Assembly (NCBI RefSeq): GCF_013001275.1
Contig: NZ_JABDMV010000089.1
Coordinates: 1-37,052 of the forward strand
Source: Flaviramulus sp.
GTDB lineage: Bacteria > Bacteroidota > Bacteroidia > Flavobacteriales > Flavobacteriaceae
Length of the DNA stretch: 37,052 bases
Reading direction: 5' to 3'
Positions 24,228 to 35,557 of the stretch are shown one piece after another. The position numbers and the translations under genes were made by a program. The notes below the pieces were generated by a model. The model was not told the DNA's origin. It searched no databases and saw nothing but the letters and a program-made list of their open reading frames with translations. Each line of letters begins with the position of its first letter. Position 1 is the stretch's first letter.

Positions 24228-26615
24228 TTATATTTCATTTTCTAAAAACTTATCTAATGCTGCCAAATCAGTCACCAAAACTTGTCTTGCTTTGCTGCCT
24301 TCAAAAGGACCAACTATGCCAGCTGCTTCTAATTGATCTATTATTCTACCGGCTCTATTGTAGCCTAATTTTAATTTTCTTTGTAATAATGAGGCTGAAC
24401 CTTGTTGAGCCGTTACAATAACAATGGCTGCATCTTTAAACAGCTTATCTCTGTCAGAGATGTCTATATCAAGACTTGTGCCACTTTCTTCGCCAACATA
24501 TTCAGGTAACATATATGCTTCTGGGTAGGCTTTTTGAGAACCAATGTAATCAGTTAGTTTTTCAACTTCAGGAGTGTCAACAAAGGCACATTGAACCCTA
24601 ATCACGTCGTTGCCTTGGGTAAATAGCATATCACCTCTACCAATAAGTTGATCGGCACCAGAACTGTCTAATATGGTACGAGAATCTATTTTTGAAGTTA
24701 CTCTAAATGCAATTCGCGCAGGGAAGTTGGCTTTTATAATTCCAGTTATAACGTTAACCGATGGACGTTGCGTTGCAATTATTAAGTGAATACCTATAGC
24801 ACGTGCCAATTGAGCGAGTCTAGCAATTGGAGTTTCAACCTCTTTTCCGGCTGTCATTATTAAGTCTGCAAATTCATCAACCACCAAAATGATATATGGT
24901 AAAAATTGATGTCCATCATTTGGGTTTAATTTTCGTGCTTTAAACTTCGTATTATATTCTGCTATGTTTCTACACATCGCATTTTTAAGAAGTTCATAAC
25001 GGTTATCCATTTCAATACAAAGTGAATTTAAAGTATTGATAACTTTAGTGTTGTCGGTAATTATAGCTTCTTCACTATCTGGGAGTTTTGCTAAATAATG
25101 GCGTTCAATTTTATTAAAAAGTGTGAGTTCTACTTTTTTAGGATCGACTAAAATAAATTTAACCTCAGCCGGATGTTTTTTATAAAGTAACGAAGTTAAA
25201 ACAGCATTTAATCCAACCGATTTACCTTGACCCGTTGCACCAGCCATAAGAAGGTGAGGCATTTTGGCTAAATCAACCACAAAGGTTTCGTTGCTAATTG
25301 TTTTGCCTAATGCAATAGGAAGTTGCATCTCAGAGGTTTGGAATTTCTTTGAAGCAATTACAGAACGCATGGAAACAATCGTAGAATTTTTATTTGGCAC
25401 TTCAATCCCAATAGTTCCTTTTCCAGGAATGGGTGCAATGATTCGAATACCTAATGCCGCCAATGATAATGCAATATCATCTTCTAAGTTTTTAATTTTT
25501 GAAATCCTGATACCAGCATCTGGCACAATTTCATACAACGTTACCGTTGGTCCGATTGTGGCTTTAATACTTGAGATGCCAATATTGTAGTTTTTTAAAG
25601 TATCTACAATTTTATTTTTATTCTCTTCTAATTCTTCCTGATTTATTGTTATACCTTCAGTATCGTACTTTTTCAATAAATCTAACGGAGGGAATTGGTA
25701 TTTTGCTAACTCTAATGTTGGGTCAAATTGCCCAAAATCTTCTACTAATTTATTAGCGAGATTATCAGTTTCGGAACCTTCTTCTTTTATTTTTTCAACT
25801 TTAATTTCTAAATCTTCCTCTTCAGTTTCTTCTGGTATCGAAACGTTAACTTCCAAAGGTGCAGATTCAGTGTTAGTTTTTGTTTCTCTTTTATTTTCCG
25901 AAGCATTACTGTCAGTTTCTATGTCAAAAGTAGATTTTATAGCTTCAGCTTCTTCAGATAAACTATTATCCAATGGCACAATAACGTCATCTTTTAAATC
26001 TGAAAAATCATCTTTAATGTCATTCTTCGCAGATTTGAAAATTTTAACCAAACTTTCAAAAGTCACATTAAAACGAATTGCCAAATAAGTTATTAACCCA
26101 AACAAAAGTAGAAGAGAAGTTCCAATCTTTCCTATATAATCTTGTAGAAATGTGTTTACTTCATATCCAATGGTGCCACCGAGAATATCGCTTTTAGCGT
26201 TAAAAAAACCAAAGAAAATAGATAGCCAAATAATGATTAATAAACCCCAAAACCAATGTTTTCTTAATTTTGATTTACTAAGGTTCATTAAAACATAAAC
26301 ACCCGAAAGAAAAATTAATCCAGAAAAAATAAAGGATGCAACACCAAAACCACGTTGAATAAAAAAATCGCTTAACCAAGCACCGGATTTACTCAGCCAA
26401 TTTTGAGTTTCCGAATCTCTATTGGTGAAATTTGATAAGCTACTTTGATCTGCATCACCAGTAAAAAAGAAAGAAATAAAAGCAATACAAAGTATCGTGC
26501 CAAAAATAATTAGAAAGCTACCAAAAACTAACTTTTGCTGGTTAGATAGCTTAAAACTAGACATTTTTATTTTTTTCTTTGGTGTGTTTTTAGTTTTGGG
26601 TTTACTTTTAGCCAT
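24228..26615 (-). CDS. ftsK: FtsK/SpoIIIE DNA translocase
   Basis: The 795-residue protein pumps chromosome ends through the closing septum and helps dimer resolution. Four membrane helices lie at about 28-51, 89-110, 121-139 and 163-180, followed by an acidic linker to about residue 295. The motor domain carries Walker A GATGQGKS at 459-466 and Walker B around ILVVDEFADL. The last 65 residues are the winged-helix gamma domain (ASLLQRKLKLGYNRAGRIID) that reads the polarity sequences. The linker is short compared with E. coli FtsK, as usual for the phylum. Confidence 0.96.
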   Translation of the reverse strand: MAKSKPKTKNTPKKKIKMSSFKLSNQQKLVFGSFLIIFGTILCIAFISFFFTGDADQSSLSNFTNRDSETQNWLSKSGAWLSDFFIQRGFGVASFIFSGLIFLSGVYVLMNLSKSKLRKHWFWGLLIIIWLSIFFGFFNAKSDILGGTIGYEVNTFLQDYIGKIGTSLLLLFGLITYLAIRFNVTFESLVKIFKSAKNDIKDDFSDLKDDVIVPLDNSLSEEAEAIKSTFDIETDSNASENKRETKTNTESAPLEVNVSIPEETEEEDLEIKVEKIKEEGSETDNLANKLVEDFGQFDPTLELAKYQFPPLDLLKKYDTEGITINQEELEENKNKIVDTLKNYNIGISSIKATIGPTVTLYEIVPDAGIRISKIKNLEDDIALSLAALGIRIIAPIPGKGTIGIEVPNKNSTIVSMRSVIASKKFQTSEMQLPIALGKTISNETFVVDLAKMPHLLMAGATGQGKSVGLNAVLTSLLYKKHPAEVKFILVDPKKVELTLFNKIERHYLAKLPDSEEAIITDNTKVINTLNSLCIEMDNRYELLKNAMCRNIAEYNTKFKARKLNPNDGHQFLPYIILVVDEFADLIMTAGKEVETPIARLAQLARAIGIHLIIATQRPSVNVITGIIKANFPARIAFRVTSKIDSRTILDSSGADQLIGRGDMLFTQGNDVIRVQCAFVDTPEVEKLTDYIGSQKAYPEAYMLPEYVGEESGTSLDIDISDRDKLFKDAAIVIVTAQQGSASLLQRKLKLGYNRAGRIIDQLEAAGIVGPFEGSKARQVLVTDLAALDKFLENEI

Positions 26616-26677
26616 TAATGCTTTTTAATTTGAACAAAAATACAAATTACTAACGTTTATCCTATGCTATTAGTATT

Positions 26678-27046
26678 TTAAAAAATCTTTGGAAAATAAA
26701 TAATTAAGCCAATAATTACAGCAAAAATAGCAGCTATAAATACGGCTCCGGCGGCAATATCTTTTATTATTCCAATTTTTTGATGACGTTCTGGGTGGAT
26801 AAAATTGGCGATATATTCAATGGCGGTATTAATTCCTTCAATACTCATAACTAAACCAATTGCCATAATTTGTGCGAGCCATTCGTTAGTAGAAATATTA
26901 AAATAAAATCCAGCAGCTGTTACCAGCATCGCAATAATTAGTTGTATTTGTATACTGGCCTCTGTTTTTACAAGGAATACAGCGCCTTTAAAAGCGTATT
27001 CAATACTTTTTAATCTGTTCTTTAAGAAAGATTCTTTACTATTCAT
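26678..27046 (-). CDS. dgkA: Diacylglycerol kinase / undecaprenol kinase family protein
   Basis: The 122-residue membrane protein has three hydrophobic helices and the family signature SIEGINTAIEYIANF, with FKGAVFLVKTEASIQIQL before it. The family phosphorylates diacylglycerol or undecaprenol with ATP, recycling lipid carriers of the envelope. It lies 62 bases upstream of ftsK on the same strand and is probably the first gene of the envelope/division cluster. Confidence 0.9.
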   Translation of the reverse strand: MNSKESFLKNRLKSIEYAFKGAVFLVKTEASIQIQLIIAMLVTAAGFYFNISTNEWLAQIMAIGLVMSIEGINTAIEYIANFIHPERHQKIGIIKDIAAGAVFIAAIFAVIIGLIIYFPKIF

Positions 27047-29636
<2,590 letters not shown>

Positions 29637-29660
29637 TATTTACTTAGAATGAATTAAATA

Positions 29661-29692
29661 AAAAAAGCCAGCTCTATTTGAGGTGGCTTTTT
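29661..29692. terminator. Bidirectional terminator between katG and the peroxiredoxin operon
   Basis: AAAAAAGCCAGCTC, loop TATTT, GAGGTGGCTTTTT forms a stem with one internal mismatch, flanked by A and T runs on both sides, so it can end both convergent transcripts. Confidence 0.82.
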
Positions 29693-29710
29693 AGTTTATA
29701 ATTTCGAGTT

Positions 29711-29968
29711 TTAGTTGTCAATCGATCCCATTACACGACTCATGAAACTATTTAAAGCTTCTTTCTTTGATGTTCCCGTTTTGGTCATTTTATGTACCTC
29801 AATGGCACCATACATGTTAGAAATAAGTTCACCAATAACATCGAGTTCTTCATCTTTTAAAGACGAAATTTCAGTTAACGCTTCTAAAGTTTCAATGGTT
29901 TCAACCACAAAATCCTCGTCGTTATCTTCAATAAACTGCGTTAAATGTTTAATTACTGGTAATTTCAT
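29711..29968 (-). CDS. Small acidic protein of the peroxiredoxin-thioredoxin operon (DUF6952-like)
   Basis: This 85-residue soluble protein (MKLPVIKHLTQFIEDNDED...) is mostly predicted helix and strongly acidic in its first half, with no cysteines. Its ATG lies inside the thioredoxin gene (20-base overlap), so it is translationally coupled to it. Small proteins like this often follow a thioredoxin in Flavobacteriia; I recall the label DUF6952 but cannot verify it. Function unknown; context suggests a role with the peroxide-reducing pair. Confidence 0.83.
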   Translation of the reverse strand: MKLPVIKHLTQFIEDNDEDFVVETIETLEALTEISSLKDEELDVIGELISNMYGAIEVHKMTKTGTSKKEALNSFMSRVMGSIDN

Positions 29969-30263
29969 TTACTAAATCTTTTAAAACTTCAAATTTATTA
30001 GTTTGAACTTGATTGATAAAAGTGCCATTCTTGAAAGTTGCAAATGTTGGTAAATTATCAACAGTAGCTAGTTTTCTAGATTCAGGAAATTTTTCTGCAT
30101 CAGCTATAACAAAAGTAATAGCTTCTAATTCTGAAGCTAATTTTTTAACTTTTGGTTTCATAATTCGACAATTACCGCACCAAGAAGCAGAGTATTGTAC
30201 AACTACAGTTTCATTGTTGGCAACTATTTTGTCTAAATTATCTGTACTTAATTCTTGTACCAT
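29949..30263 (-). CDS. Thioredoxin-family protein
   Basis: The 104-residue single-domain thioredoxin fold has the active site SASWCGNCRIMKP (Cys29 and Cys32), a WCGNC variant of the usual WCGPC; the proline replaced by Asn should alter its redox potential. The cis-proline loop VDNLPTFATFKNG is present. No signal peptide, so it is cytoplasmic. Lying 7 bases downstream of the peroxiredoxin gene, it is probably the dedicated reductant of that enzyme. Confidence 0.92.
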   Translation of the reverse strand: MVQELSTDNLDKIVANNETVVVQYSASWCGNCRIMKPKVKKLASELEAITFVIADAEKFPESRKLATVDNLPTFATFKNGTFINQVQTNKFEVLKDLVNEITSN

Positions 30264-30270
30264 AATTATC

Positions 30271-30915
30271 TTAGTTTACGTGAGCAGCCAAATATTCAGC
30301 GGTAGCATTTCTGTTGGCCGTCATCGCGTTCTTACCTTCTTCCCAGTTTGCAGGACAAACTTCACCTTTTTCTTGAACATGCGTTAAAGCGTCAATTAAC
30401 CTAATGTATTCATTCACGTTTCTTCCTAATGGCATATTGTTAATGCTTTCGTGTTGTACAACGCCATCTTCATCAATTATATAAGTAGCTCTGTAAGTTA
30501 CATTATCACCTTCAACTTGAACCGTTCCAGTTTCTTCGTCATAAACTTCGTTCGTGATATCTAAAATTCCTAAAATACTTGATAAATTACGGTTGCTATC
30601 AGCAATAATAGGGTAAGTTACACCTTCAATACCGCCGTTGTCTTTTGCAGTACTTAACCATGCAAAGTGTACTTCAGAAGTATCACAAGATGCGCCTATT
30701 ACAAGTGTATTTCTTTTTTCGAATTCACCTAATGCCGCTTGAAAAGCATGTAATTCTGTTGGGCAAACAAAAGTAAAGTCTTTTGGGTACCAAAATAAAA
30801 CTACTTTTTTCTTATTGTTAACGGCCTCTTCAAGAACGTTGAGTTTAAAAGTATCACCTAATTCATTTATGGCATTCACGTTTAAATTTGGGAATTTTTT
30901 TCCTACTAATGTCAT
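30271..30915 (-). CDS. Typical 2-Cys peroxiredoxin (AhpC/Prx family)
   Basis: This 214-residue enzyme reduces hydrogen peroxide and organic hydroperoxides. The peroxidatic cysteine is Cys51 in DFTFVCPTEL and the resolving cysteine is Cys187 in GEVCPANWEEG. The C-terminal tail beyond it (NATAEYLAAHVN) resembles the YF-type tail region that makes eukaryotic-like Prx sensitive to overoxidation, but the exact motif is not kept. First gene of a prx-trx-small protein operon with a good promoter at 30957-30987. It faces katG across a shared terminator. Confidence 0.95.
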   Translation of the reverse strand: MTLVGKKFPNLNVNAINELGDTFKLNVLEEAVNNKKKVVLFWYPKDFTFVCPTELHAFQAALGEFEKRNTLVIGASCDTSEVHFAWLSTAKDNGGIEGVTYPIIADSNRNLSSILGILDITNEVYDEETGTVQVEGDNVTYRATYIIDEDGVVQHESINNMPLGRNVNEYIRLIDALTHVQEKGEVCPANWEEGKNAMTANRNATAEYLAAHVN

Positions 30916-30956
30916 TTAATTATTATTTAAAAATTATTAATTCGATTTTAAGAGTG

Positions 30957-30987
30957 CAAAAATAGTTTACAACATCAAAAAATTCAA
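30957..30987 (-). promoter_or_regulatory. Promoter of the peroxiredoxin operon
   Basis: On the minus strand TTG (30987-30985) and TATTTTTG (30964-30957) are 20 bases apart, near the Bacteroidota consensus. It lies about 41 bases upstream of the ATG. Confidence 0.68.
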
Positions 30988-31058
30988 CGTGATAAAATTT
31001 TAAATACTTATCGATTAATAGGATTTATTTATGCTTATTGATACTAAGCACATTACAA

Positions 31059-32528
31059 TTATTTTGAAGATTTTAATTGTCTAATTTTTATTTTAAAAGC
31101 CGCAAACAGTAGCGTAGTAAAAGGGCTTAACCAATTAAACATGGCATACACAAAATATTCACTAACACTAACTCCTAAAACACCAGATTGGTAGGCGCCA
31201 CAGGTGTTCCAAGGTATAAGTACCGATGTTACGGTCCCAGAGTCTTCAAGTGTTCTACTTAAGTTTTCGGGTGCTAATCCTTTATCATCAAATGCTTTTT
31301 TAAACATCTTACCGGGAATTACAATGGCTAAATATTGATCGGATGCAATTGTATTTAACCCTAAACAGCTAATAACTGTACTGGCAAATAATCCAAAAAC
31401 AGACGTAGCCACAGACAGTAAAACTTTTGTAATTCTAGCCAAAGCGCCAATTCCATCCATAACTCCACCAAAAATCATGGCGCAAATTATTAAATATATC
31501 GTCCATAACATGCCTTGCATACCACCGGCAGAAAATAATTCATTAAGCACTTCATTATCAGTTGCTATTTCGGTTTCTGTAAAAATCGATGTGATAATTG
31601 CCCCCAAATTTGAATCACCCAAATTATTTAAAATATTTGGTTGAAAAATAAAGGCAAATACTGCAGCGATAAAAACTCCTGCAGCCAATGCTACCAATGG
31701 TTTTGTTTTTAGTAATATTAAAACAATTACAGCAACGGGAACCAAAAATAGCCAAGGTGTTATATTAAAAGTAGATTTTATGGATTCCAATAAATTACTT
31801 ATATCAGTACTTCCTGAGGTTTCTACACTAAAACTTAAAATTGAAAAAACTATAAGTGTTACAATAATGGTTGGCACAGTTGTAAATGTCATGTAACGGA
31901 TATGGGTAAACAAATCAGTTCCTGCAATAGCAGGAGCAAGGTTGGTGGTATCACTTAATGGAGACATTTTATCTCCAAAATAAGCGCCAGAAATTACAGC
32001 ACCCGCAATCATTCCAGAATGAATTCCCAATGCCGTACCGATACCAATTAATGCAATACCTACTGTTGCAGATGTTGTCCAAGAACTTCCGGTAGATATA
32101 GATATAATGGCACAAATAATAACACATGCAGGTAAAAATATTGATGGATTTAAAACTTGTAAACCGTAAAATACCATGGCAGGAATAACACCACTTACTA
32201 GCCATGTTCCTGCTAAGGCTCCAACTAAAAACAATATCATTATTGGCACGAATACACTTTTTAAATTTTCCCAAATTTCTGAAAGCATTCTTGAAATGGA
32301 TACTTTATTAAAAAACCCAACAACTGTAGCTACAACGCCTCCAAATAATAAAATAATTTGATTTGAATATTCACCAAATAGTTCGCCATCGGCAAAAAAG
32401 ATGTTGTAAGCTAAAAGTCCCATTAAAATAATCACAGGAATTAGTGCTTCCCATATATTGAGCTCAGCGTTTTCAATAATTTGTTGATTATCAACTTTTA
32501 TTTTAGAAATGTTTTTATCGTCTGGCAT
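31059..32528 (-). CDS. nhaC: NhaC-family Na+/H+ antiporter
   Basis: The 489-residue polytopic membrane protein has around 11-12 hydrophobic segments and NhaC-type motifs: SISTGSSWTTSATVGIALIG, GAVISGAYFGDKMSPLSDTT and LIPWNTCGAYQSGVLG. NhaC exchanges internal sodium for protons, useful in a marine cell with sodium-based bioenergetics. Length is normal. A CGTAA-TG-TTACG palindrome lies 19 bases upstream, in the gap shared with the divergent gene. The substrate is inferred from family. Confidence 0.92.
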   Translation of the reverse strand: MPDDKNISKIKVDNQQIIENAELNIWEALIPVIILMGLLAYNIFFADGELFGEYSNQIILLFGGVVATVVGFFNKVSISRMLSEIWENLKSVFVPIMILFLVGALAGTWLVSGVIPAMVFYGLQVLNPSIFLPACVIICAIISISTGSSWTTSATVGIALIGIGTALGIHSGMIAGAVISGAYFGDKMSPLSDTTNLAPAIAGTDLFTHIRYMTFTTVPTIIVTLIVFSILSFSVETSGSTDISNLLESIKSTFNITPWLFLVPVAVIVLILLKTKPLVALAAGVFIAAVFAFIFQPNILNNLGDSNLGAIITSIFTETEIATDNEVLNELFSAGGMQGMLWTIYLIICAMIFGGVMDGIGALARITKVLLSVATSVFGLFASTVISCLGLNTIASDQYLAIVIPGKMFKKAFDDKGLAPENLSRTLEDSGTVTSVLIPWNTCGAYQSGVLGVSVSEYFVYAMFNWLSPFTTLLFAAFKIKIRQLKSSK

Positions 32529-32594
32529 CTGTGAAATTTTTAGTCACGTAATGTTACGATTTTCATTAATGCTATCCAAATGCCAATAGTTATG

Positions 32595-32602
32595 TACATT
32601 TG
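32595..32602 (+). promoter_or_regulatory. -7 promoter box of the DUF457 gene (TACATTTG)
   Basis: TACATTTG matches TAnnTTTG exactly and lies 21 bases upstream of the TTG start at 32624, supporting that start. No TTG -33 element is obvious. Confidence 0.55.
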
Positions 32603-32623
32603 CATTTCATTAAAAAAAAATAA

Positions 32624-33646
32624 TTGGATTCATTAACTCAAATCGTTCTTGGTGCTGCTTGTGGAGAAGCCATATTAGGAAAAAAAATAGGAAATAAAGC
32701 ATTGCTATTTGGTGCTATAGGTGGTACCATTCCTGACTTAGATGTTTATTTCGGGAATTTATTTTACGATAATAAAATAGATGCCATGTTATTCCATAGA
32801 GGAATTATGCATTCTATTTTATTCGCTGTTGTTGCGTCCTTAGCCTTGGGTTGGATAATTTATAAATTATATAACACAGGAAAACGTTTAGACACAACAA
32901 CCCAAAAAGAATGGGTTTTATTATTCTTTTGGTCATTAATTACGCATCCTATTTTGGACTGTTTTACGCCTTACGGGACACAATTGTTTGCACCTTTTAG
33001 TAATTATAGAGTGGCATTTAATAATATCGCTGTAGTTGATCCGGCTTATACTTTGCCATTTTTATTATGCATGATTATATTAATGTTTTATAATAGAATT
33101 TCAGCAAAAAGAAAACTTTGGTTAAAATTAGGAGTTGGTATAAGTTCAATCTACTTGTTAATTACACTTGGTAATAAATTATACATAGATTCAGTATTTA
33201 GAAAATCATTAAAAGAAAATAATATAACCGAGGTAAGATTTAGTACGCAACCTGCTATTTTTAACAATGTGCTTTGGTATGGAATTGCCGAAACAGAATC
33301 GACTTATTTTATTTCAGACTATTCCTTATTAGATACTAATAACAGATTTGAAAATTTTAGAGAAATACCTAAACAGCGAGATTTAGATCCATCTGAATTT
33401 AATGACCTCAAAGGCTTAGCGTGGTTTAGTAATCAATATTATAGTGTTTATAAGACAGACTTAAACGAATATCATTATAACGACTTGCGTTATCCTTTAT
33501 TAGATATGGATAATCCAAACTCTTCGGTTTTTAGCTTGCTTCTTTATAAAGATAATAACAGACTAAATATGAAGCCATTCAAACCTAAATTTGAAAGCGT
33601 AGGTGATGTTATGAAAGCTTTATGGATTCGAATTAAAGGGATTTAA
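32624..33646 (+). CDS. YdjM/DUF457-type membrane-bound putative metal-dependent hydrolase
   Basis: The start codon is TTG at 32624: an in-frame TAA directly precedes it, and the first residues MDSLTQIVLGAACGEAILG match the conserved start of the family, so no ATG start is possible. The 340-residue protein has about four membrane helices in its first half with the histidine/aspartate motifs LFHRGIMHS and THPILDCFTPYG, which probably bind metal, and a soluble C-terminal part of about 140 residues. The family is annotated as inner-membrane metal-dependent hydrolase; the substrate is unknown. Its 3' end overlaps the convergent PLP-enzyme gene by 14 bases. Confidence 0.9.
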   Translation: MDSLTQIVLGAACGEAILGKKIGNKALLFGAIGGTIPDLDVYFGNLFYDNKIDAMLFHRGIMHSILFAVVASLALGWIIYKLYNTGKRLDTTTQKEWVLLFFWSLITHPILDCFTPYGTQLFAPFSNYRVAFNNIAVVDPAYTLPFLLCMIILMFYNRISAKRKLWLKLGVGISSIYLLITLGNKLYIDSVFRKSLKENNITEVRFSTQPAIFNNVLWYGIAETESTYFISDYSLLDTNNRFENFREIPKQRDLDPSEFNDLKGLAWFSNQYYSVYKTDLNEYHYNDLRYPLLDMDNPNSSVFSLLLYKDNNRLNMKPFKPKFESVGDVMKALWIRIKGI

Positions 33647-34862
33647 TTAATTCTTTTTTGGTTTCTAAAATGTTTAATTCTTCCATGCATTCTCGCATAA
33701 TTTTATAGGTTCGTTCAATATCTGCATCTAATCCTATAGAAAAACGGATTAAACCATCACTCAATCCCATTTCTTTTTGCTCATCTTCAGGAATTTCAGA
33801 GGATGTTGAACTTCCTGGTGCACTAAAAAGTGTTTTGTAAAACCCTAAGCTAACCGCTAAATACCCTAGGTTTTTATTTTGCATAAGTTCCATTAATTCA
33901 TTGGCTTTGTCAGAAGTTCCAACGTCAATAGTTAACATGCCACCATAGCCATATTGAGGATTCATCATGCTTTTAAATAATTTATGCGAAGGATGCGATT
34001 TTAATCCTGGATACACAGTTTTTAAACCGTCTGCTTCAAACTTATGAGCTAAAAACAGACCGTTTTTACTATGTTGTTGCATTCTAATATGCAGTGTTCT
34101 AAGGTTTTTTAATATTGATGAAGCTCTTAAGCTGTCCATTGTTGAGCCTAATAACATAGACGCGCCATCATTAACATTACGCAAATCGTTTATAAATTCT
34201 TGTGTACCACAAACCACGCCACCAACAGTATCACTCGAGCCATTAATAAATTTTGTTAAACTATGAATAACAACATCAGCGCCTAATACAGCAGGTGAAA
34301 TTGAAAGTGGAGAAAAAGTATTATCAACCACCAATTTTAAGTTATGTTTTTGTGCAATATTTGCTAATCCTTTAATATCTGCAACTTCTAATAGCGGATT
34401 ACTAACCGACTCGCAATATAAAACCTTGGTGTTTTTTGTTATTGATGCCTCAACAGCTTTTAAGTTTGTAATATCAACAAAAGTAGTATCAATATTAAAT
34501 CGAGGCATGAAGTTTTTTAAGAAAGCATACGTGCCACCATAAATAGTTCTGCTAGAAATTAAATGATCGCCAGCACCACATAACTGCATTAAAACGGGCG
34601 TTATGGCACCCATGCCTGAAGCTGAAACGTTTGCTGTTTCTGTGCCTTCCATTGCCGCTAATGCTTCACCTAAATATAAATTAGAAGGCGAGGAGTGGCG
34701 AGAATATAAATAACAACCATCGGCATTTCCTTCAAAGGTGTCAAACATTGTTTTTGCAGACAAAAAAGTATAGGTTGATGAGTCTGATATTGAAGGGTTC
34801 ACACCTCCAAATTCACCAAAATATTGTAAGTCTTGAATATTATTTGCGGGTTTAAACGCCAT
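33633..34862 (-). CDS. Cys/Met-metabolism PLP-dependent enzyme (cystathionine gamma-synthase/gamma-lyase family)
   Basis: This 409-residue trans-sulfuration enzyme has the PLP lysine Lys204 in HSLTKFINGSSDTVGG, the conserved Tyr108 in RTIYGGTYAFL and SSxxSGMGA-type phosphate contacts at about 80-86. The family includes cystathionine synthase, cystathionine lyases and methionine gamma-lyase. In canonical methionine gamma-lyases a cysteine sits two residues after that tyrosine; here it is Gly110, which argues against a standard methionine gamma-lyase but does not settle the reaction. It is divergent from an Lrp/AsnC regulator, which suggests amino-acid-responsive control. Confidence 0.9.
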   Translation of the reverse strand: MAFKPANNIQDLQYFGEFGGVNPSISDSSTYTFLSAKTMFDTFEGNADGCYLYSRHSSPSNLYLGEALAAMEGTETANVSASGMGAITPVLMQLCGAGDHLISSRTIYGGTYAFLKNFMPRFNIDTTFVDITNLKAVEASITKNTKVLYCESVSNPLLEVADIKGLANIAQKHNLKLVVDNTFSPLSISPAVLGADVVIHSLTKFINGSSDTVGGVVCGTQEFINDLRNVNDGASMLLGSTMDSLRASSILKNLRTLHIRMQQHSKNGLFLAHKFEADGLKTVYPGLKSHPSHKLFKSMMNPQYGYGGMLTIDVGTSDKANELMELMQNKNLGYLAVSLGFYKTLFSAPGSSTSSEIPEDEQKEMGLSDGLIRFSIGLDADIERTYKIMRECMEELNILETKKELIKSL

Positions 34863-35020
34863 GATATTAGTTTTAAATTAAAATCAAATGTCTTAATATA
34901 TAGTATAAAAAACAATGATATTATATGATTATAGAAAATAAATCTATTTTTTTATAATAAATTAGATATATTTATGTAAATTAATGCAATCACTTAGGTT
35001 ATTGTGAAAAATTTTCAATT
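34863..35020. promoter_or_regulatory. AT-rich divergent promoter region with an imperfect inverted repeat
   Basis: This gap separates the PLP-enzyme gene from the Lrp/AsnC gene. ATCTA (34942-34946) and TAGAT (34963-34967) are inverted, and the match extends imperfectly outward (10 of 14 positions). Lrp-type regulators prefer such AT-rich, loosely palindromic sites, so autoregulation and control of both genes is plausible. Confidence 0.3.
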
Positions 35021-35479
35021 ATGATTTTCGATGCTACCGACAAACAATTATTAGAGTATTTACAAGAGGATAGTAAACAAACAAATAAGGAGTTATCTAA
35101 TAAATTAAATCTTTCAATAACTGCGGTTTACGAGCGTATAAAAAAACTTGAAAAAGAAGGGTTTATAAAAGGCTATATAGTGCTTTTAAATAAAGAAAAA
35201 ATTGATAAAAACTTTATGGTATTTTGTCATATTAAATTGCTTCAGCATAGTCAAGATTATGTAGTAAGCTTTGAAAAACAAGTGAAGCAAATAGGCGAGG
35301 TTTTAGAATGTTATCATATAAGTGGCGATTACGATTATTTGCTAAAAGTTTTAGTAAAAGATATGGCCGCTTTTAGGGAGTTTATGGTAAAAAAATTAAC
35401 CACCATAAATCATATTGGCAGTACGCATAGTATGTTTGTAATAAATGAAGTGAAGCACACTACAGTTATTAATTTTTAA
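35021..35479 (+). CDS. Lrp/AsnC-family transcriptional regulator
   Basis: The 152-residue protein has an N-terminal winged helix (DATDKQLLEYLQEDSKQTNK, then LSNKLNLSITAVYERIKKLE, residues 4-50) and a C-terminal RAM ligand-binding domain (about 65-145) with VLECYHISGDYDYLLKVLV. Lrp/AsnC proteins form octamers that sense amino acids. It is divergent from a cysteine/methionine enzyme, its most likely target. Confidence 0.95.
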   Translation: MIFDATDKQLLEYLQEDSKQTNKELSNKLNLSITAVYERIKKLEKEGFIKGYIVLLNKEKIDKNFMVFCHIKLLQHSQDYVVSFEKQVKQIGEVLECYHISGDYDYLLKVLVKDMAAFREFMVKKLTTINHIGSTHSMFVINEVKHTTVINF

Positions 35480-35557
35480 AATATGAGATAAAATTTTACG
35501 GAAACAGAAACTTTTTGTTATTTTTAAAAAGCTATTGACTGATCTTTTATTTTAAAC

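Noticed and set aside
30605-30621. GGTAAGTTAC within the peroxiredoxin gene as a regulator site
   Set aside because: The half-sites overlap with no 4-base spacer and it lies inside coding sequence.
32547-32558. Palindrome CGTAA-TG-TTACG upstream of nhaC as a fifth copy of the sulfur operator
   Set aside because: The arms share GTAA/TTAC, but the spacer is 2 bases instead of 4, the inner C/G of the arm is missing and no -7 box stands at the expected distance. It is a different or chance palindrome.
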